DNA from: an uncultured Mycoplasmatota bacterium
GTDB lineage: Bacteria; Bacillota_I; Bacilli_A; RF39; UBA660
DNA length: 9,316 nucleotides
Assembly: GCA_948472605.1 (NCBI GenBank)
Contig: CAOKUH010000060.1
Location: forward strand, 1-9,316
Direction: 5' to 3'
Shown here piece after piece: positions 7,108 through 9,316 of the stretch. A model generated the notes under the pieces. It ran no database searches and was not told the DNA's origin. It was given only the letters and a program-made list of their open reading frames with translations. How positions within the stretch are numbered: position 1 is the stretch's first letter; the number at the start of each line of letters is the position of its first letter. The position numbers and the translations under genes were made by a program.

Positions 7108-7692
7108 AAAAATTAATTCTTTAGTTTTATAGTAGTATTCACAACCAGATATAACTGATAACAAACATGCCGCAATAATTAAAATATCTGCAACAGGTAT
7201 TTTTATCAATTCAAATGGTAAGTTATAAAAAAACATAAAGGATATTCCTAACATCATACAAATAGTCTTTATTTTTCCTAAATAACTAGCCCCAACAACT
7301 TTTCCTTTATTTCCACTAACCATTTTTATAGAATCAACACAAGTATCGCGAATTATAATAATTATTGGTACTATAATATTAATAAAGCCATTATAAGCAA
7401 GAATTATAAGAATACCATTTACAAGTATCTTATCAGCTATGGCATCTATAACTTTTCCATAATCAGTTACCATATTTTTATTTCTAGCTAAAGCCCCATC
7501 AACAAAATCAGTTAAAGAAGCTATTACAAATAAAACACCTGCAATTAAATATTTCGAATCAACTACTACTTTATTAAAAACAATAAAAACTGGAAAATTA
7601 ACGCCGAACTGATACCAAGGCAAAATCAAAAAAATTAATGTACAAATTGCTATAATAATTCTTGACATGGTAATTTTATTTGGTAAATTCAT
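7096..7692 (-). CDS. pgsA: CDP-diacylglycerol-glycerol-3-phosphate phosphatidyltransferase
   Basis: This is a 198-residue integral membrane enzyme of the CDP-alcohol phosphotransferase family. It transfers the phosphatidyl group from CDP-diacylglycerol to glycerol-3-phosphate to give phosphatidylglycerol phosphate, the committed step to phosphatidylglycerol and cardiolipin. The full family signature D-x2-DG-x2-AR-x8-G-x3-D-x3-D is present as Asp62, Asp65-Gly66, Ala69-Arg70, Gly79, Asp83 and Asp87. Hydrophobic segments lie at about 10-27, 45-60, 90-115, 142-157 and 165-182. The ATG has AAGGAGTG 5 nt upstream, and that site overlaps the stop codon of the RodZ-like gene, so the two are translationally coupled. 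The PgsA assignment, rather than another family member, rests on the motif and on the conserved ymfM-pgsA-recA neighbourhood. Confidence 0.92.
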   Translation of the reverse strand: MNLPNKITMSRIIIAICTLIFLILPWYQFGVNFPVFIVFNKVVVDSKYLIAGVLFVIASLTDFVDGALARNKNMVTDYGKVIDAIADKILVNGILIILAYNGFINIIVPIIIIIRDTCVDSIKMVSGNKGKVVGASYLGKIKTICMMLGISFMFFYNLPFELIKIPVADILIIAACLLSVISGCEYYYKTKELIFKDK

Positions 7693-7703
7693 ACATTCAC
7701 TCC

Positions 7704-8168
7704 TTATTTTATATAACTTATAATTGTAGCTGTTTCTCTACTAATAGTAATTTGTCTTATACTCCATATTACTAAAGCTATAACAATTAAAACAATTGTC
7801 GAATAAATAAAAACATAAAAACTTTTATTATGTTTTTTGGGAACTTTAGTATATGGTGATATTATATCATTTTTTTCTATTTTTTGTTCTTCTATCTTTT
7901 TTTCAATATCTTCTAATGGAATTCTCGAAGTATATTCAAACATATATTCATTAAAATCATCAATTATTTTATCAGAATCAATTCCCAAATATTTAGAATA
8001 ATTATATATATAATCTTTTAAAACAAATATATCTTTAAAGCAACCGATATTTCCATCTTCAATATTCTCTAAAATAACCTCTTTTATATCCAAATCTTTA
8101 CTGGCTTCCGTTATAGAAACTCCAGCTTCCTCCCTGGTCACTCTAAAGAGCTCTCCAATTTCGTTCAA
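7704..8168 (-). CDS. Short RodZ/YmfM-like helix-turn-helix membrane protein
   Basis: This 154-residue protein resembles RodZ (YmfM in B. subtilis), a bitopic protein that links the MreB cytoskeleton to cell-wall elongation. The cytoplasmic HTH_25-type domain spans about residues 1-75 (IGELFRVTREEAGVSITEAS, then the helix around LENIEDGN). A charged linker follows at about 85-116, then one membrane helix at about 117-137. Only about 17 residues follow it, so the extracytoplasmic beta domain of larger RodZ proteins is missing. The start chosen is TTG at 8166-8168, with AAAGGAG 9 nt upstream. The frame stays open to 8246, but that extension lies inside the RNase P RNA (including its conserved 3' block) and has no ribosome-binding site. 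The position directly before pgsA matches the conserved Firmicutes order and supports the identity. TTG is the only usable start near the Shine-Dalgarno site. Confidence 0.8.
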   Translation of the reverse strand: MNEIGELFRVTREEAGVSITEASKDLDIKEVILENIEDGNIGCFKDIFVLKDYIYNYSKYLGIDSDKIIDDFNEYMFEYTSRIPLEDIEKKIEEQKIEKNDIISPYTKVPKKHNKSFYVFIYSTIVLIVIALVIWSIRQITISRETATIISYIK

Positions 8169-8200
8169 GATTACCGACTCCTTTGTAATGTAATAAATTA

Positions 8201-8549
8201 AATAAACTAAATAAGCCATGTTCTGTACACTATAATGTGTTGGCAAATATTTATCTACCTAAAAGGTCCTCTTTTTTGTTTTTATTCCAAAAGAAGAAGT
8301 TCCCCTACCAAATTTGGGTTTCTCACTCGCGGGGTTTACCACGTTCCACTTACCTCGTTTCCAAGGTAACTCGTCTCTTTGGCACTTTATGGATAATCTT
8401 ACCATTTAAGGTAATTTCTCCGCCGTTAGATTTAAAATCTACCTTAGGTTATTTTTTCCCTAAGCACGAACACTACAATCATTTCAGATATGTGTGAGCA
8501 TGGACTTTCCTCTACATTCTAAAAATGCAGCATTTGCCTATAGTTTATT
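8201..8549 (-). ncRNA. rnpB: RNase P RNA, bacterial type B
   Basis: This is the catalytic RNA of RNase P, which removes 5' leaders from pre-tRNAs. The minus strand carries GAGGAAAGTCC (8512-8502), GTAGTGTTCGTGC, AAAGTGCCA and GTGGAACGTGGTAAACCCC. The tRNA CCA-binding loop GGTAGGGGAAC is at 8309-8299, and the 3' block ACAGAACATGGCTTA at 8226-8212. All are in the B. subtilis order. Helix P1 is formed by AATAAACTA (8549-8541) and TAGTTTATT (8209-8201), and P2 by GGCAAAT (8538-8532) and ATTTGCC (8248-8242). The length of about 349 nt is shorter than the roughly 400 nt of B. subtilis, mainly in the 3' third after the L15 loop. The ends are set from P1, so a few nt are uncertain. It follows gpsB, as in B. 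subtilis, but overlaps the gpsB stop codon and runs into rodZ without a terminator. Confidence 0.95.
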
Positions 8550-8892
8550 CATTTCTTCCAAATACAACTTTTTCTAGTTGACTAATTCTTCTTAGTAAAT
8601 CAACATTATTGACAGCACTACGACTAGCAGTTGTACTACTTGAATCTTCTCCTGCTGCCTCTAATCTACTACGCAATTTGCTATACTCTTGTTTTAGTTT
8701 CACATTATCACTAGTTAACGTATTGATTTCCTTTTCTTGTCTTTTAATAATGGCACTAAATTCTGTATAATCAGCAATAATTGTATCTAAAAACTTATCT
8801 ACTTCTTGAGGTCGATACCCTCTTGCATCAATTTTAAAATCTTTCTCAAATATATCTTGTGCGGTTAGCATTATTTTTTCATTATTATACAC
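8545..8892 (-). CDS. gpsB: Cell-division regulator GpsB (DivIVA family)
   Basis: This 115-residue protein matches GpsB, which guides penicillin-binding proteins between septum and side wall. The DivIVA-like N-terminal domain (about 8-75) holds LTAQDIFEKDF and RGYRPQEVDKFLD (24-36), the lipid/PBP-binding region, followed by a coiled coil (about 38-80). A Ser/Thr-rich linker (about 81-93) leads to the short C-terminal helix NVDLLRRISQLEKVVFG (96-112), the hexamerisation segment. I choose GTG at 8890-8892 because AAGGTGG lies 5 nt before it and the resulting N-terminus aligns in length with B. subtilis GpsB. A GTG at 8899-8901 overlaps that site, and an internal ATG would leave only the start of the domain. 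The stop codon lies inside helix P1 of rnpB. Confidence 0.93.
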   Translation of the reverse strand: MYNNEKIMLTAQDIFEKDFKIDARGYRPQEVDKFLDTIIADYTEFSAIIKRQEKEINTLTSDNVKLKQEYSKLRSRLEAAGEDSSSTTASRSAVNNVDLLRRISQLEKVVFGRNE

Positions 8893-8915
8893 ATTTACCA
8901 CCTTCTTACTTCTAT

Positions 8916-8945
8916 ATTATATAGGAGTTTATATTATATTGTCAA
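8916..8945 (-). promoter_or_regulatory. sigma-A-type promoter of gpsB-rnpB-rodZ-pgsA
   Basis: On the minus strand a perfect TTGACA (8945-8940) and a perfect TATAAT (8921-8916) are separated by 18 bp. The start would be near 8909, only a few nt before the ribosome-binding site, so the leader is very short. No clear internal promoter for rnpB was found within gpsB. Confidence 0.8.
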
Positions 8946-8981
8946 GTAACAAACAAGTGTATAGCAAATGTTAAGTAATAC

Positions 8982-9085
8982 TATAATATATGTATTATTT
9001 ATTCTTTCGACCTCGGAATATGAATTACTTCTTTATTAAGAAGAAGTCAGACTGTTGACAAATAAGTTCAATAGTCTTTTTATTT
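8982..9085 (+). ncRNA. Possible small RNA with its own terminator
   Basis: The + strand has a perfect TATAAT (8982-8987) with a weak -35. A 7-bp hairpin follows (9027-9033 with 9041-9047), then a terminator-like hairpin at 9049-9077. No ORF with a ribosome-binding site lies between, so a transcript of about 90 nt is possible. No known RNA family is recognised. The confidence applies to the RNA gene; the hairpins themselves are clear. Confidence 0.3.
9049..9085 (+). terminator. Terminator hairpin with no gene in front
   Basis: A 10-bp stem with one G-U pair joins AGACTGTTGA (9049-9058) to TCAATAGTCT (9068-9077), with a 9-nt loop and a following U-rich tract. It faces away from gpsB, so it does not serve any annotated gene in the window. 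Confidence 0.65.
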
Positions 9086-9106
9086 AATAAAAAATATAGT
9101 ATAATA

Positions 9107-9165
9107 AAAAAGCGAGAAAAAATGTCTCTATATTAACCAAAAATGACATTGCCATCTCGCTTTTT
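9107..9165. terminator. Long bidirectional terminator-like hairpin
   Basis: An 11-bp stem pairs AAAAAGCGAGA (9107-9117) with TCTCGCTTTTT (9155-9165). After an internal loop a second 6-bp stem pairs AATGTC (9121-9126) with GACATT (9145-9150), closing an 18-nt loop. U-runs follow on both strands. It lies just upstream of the small ORF at 9214 and would block transcription entering from either side. Confidence 0.7.
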
Positions 9166-9222
9166 ATATGGAAATATGAGATAATATAAATGGTTAATAT
9201 GGAGAGTGAAAAAATGGCAATG
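9125..9222 (+). promoter_or_regulatory. Two crossing inverted repeats covering a ribosome-binding site and start codon
   Basis: TCTCTATATTAACCA (9125-9139) can pair along all 15 positions (one G-U) with TGGTTAATATGGAGA (9191-9205), which contains the GGAG of the next ORF. CATTGCCAT (9147-9155) is the perfect complement of ATGGCAATG (9214-9222), which contains that ORF's start codon. The order of the four segments means both pairings together would form a pseudoknot, and both compete with the terminator hairpin. An extended -10-like TGA-GATAAT (9177-9185) would start transcripts near 9192, after the sequestering arms. Confidence 0.55.
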
Positions 9223-9285
9223 ACAAAACAAGAATATAAAAAAGATTGTATGATATTAAGTACATTAGACATCTTGCGAAACTAA
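9214..9285 (+). CDS. 23-codon small ORF, possibly the start of a decayed gene
   Basis: The ORF starts at ATG 9214-9216 with GGAGAG (9201-9206) 7 nt upstream and ends at TAA 9283-9285. The peptide begins MAMTKQEYKKDC and is not one I recognise. After about residue 20 the +1 frame reads AKLNI, stop, AKIVKRA to the window edge, which would extend the helical pattern, so a frameshifted small protein is possible. The ribosome-binding site and start codon are exactly the segments covered by the upstream inverted repeats, which supports real translation control here. It could be a leader peptide, a decayed gene or a chance ORF. Confidence 0.35.
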   Translation: MAMTKQEYKKDCMILSTLDILRN

Positions 9286-9316
9286 ATATCTAAGCAAAAA
9301 TTGTAAAGAGAGCATA

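Noticed and set aside
8169..8246. N-terminal extension of the RodZ-like protein by 26 codons
   Set aside because: The extension is the 3' part of rnpB, including its conserved block and P1 strand. The proper Shine-Dalgarno site lies downstream at 8178-8184, before the TTG.
8237..8497. 86-codon + strand open frame
   Set aside because: It lies antisense to the RNase P RNA, whose conserved blocks explain the sequence; no ribosome-binding site or protein similarity is apparent.
9055..9105. TTGACA (9055-9060) and TATAAT (9100-9105) as a + strand promoter pair
   Set aside because: The spacing is 39 bp, far from 16-18, and the TTGACA is part of the terminator stem.
9084..9272. 62-codon hydrophobic ORF on the minus strand, considered as a type I toxin-like peptide
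   Set aside because: It has no ribosome-binding site, its hydrophobicity follows from T-rich codons, and its sequence is mostly made of the terminator hairpin and inverted repeats.

Overview
The window looks like chromosomal core DNA from a low-GC Bacillota, most likely class Bacilli and perhaps an Erysipelotrichales/RF39-like lineage; that placement is inferred. The evidence is the strong AT bias, the standard genetic code (TGG for Trp, TGA used as a stop), GpsB, a type-B RNase P RNA, RNase J plus RNase Y, and the Firmicutes gene order rodZ(ymfM)-pgsA-(cinA)-recA-rny. No plasmid, phage or CRISPR signature is visible. Only the two edges hint at mobile-element DNA.

Layout, left to right. Bases 1-60 hold a 13-bp direct repeat. 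rnjA (RNase J, + strand, 150-1829) has its own sigma-A-type promoter and ends at a bidirectional terminator (1841-1880). A minus-strand pair converges on it: a YcxB-like membrane protein (2527-3765) followed by a divergent guanylate-kinase-family P-loop protein (1906-2508) that has no ordinary start codon in the right frame. Next, all on the minus strand, come rny (3893-5449), recA (5766-6815), pgsA (7096-7692), a short RodZ/YmfM-like protein (7704-8168), the RNase P RNA gene rnpB (8201-8549) and gpsB (8545-8892). rny and recA each have a promoter and a hairpin terminator. gpsB, rnpB, rodZ and pgsA appear to form one transcription unit, with a promoter upstream of gpsB and no terminator before the end of pgsA. 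cinA, usually between pgsA and recA, is absent and replaced by about 280 bp of AT-rich non-coding DNA.

How the genes fit together. Three RNA-processing activities lie within about 8.5 kb: RNase J (5'-3' exonuclease/endonuclease), RNase Y (membrane endonuclease) and the RNase P ribozyme. The gpsB-rodZ-pgsA genes concern the cell envelope (division/elongation switching, morphogenesis, anionic phospholipid synthesis). recA carries a candidate LexA box next to its promoter.

The least explained segment is the right edge (about 8980-9316). It holds a + strand terminator with no gene in front of it. After that come a long terminator hairpin and two inverted repeats that could hide the ribosome-binding site and start codon of a 23-codon ORF. 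This resembles the way some insertion sequences block translation from read-through transcripts. The other two notable points are rnpB overlapping the gpsB stop codon inside an mRNA operon, and the AUU-or-frameshift start of the guanylate-kinase-like gene.
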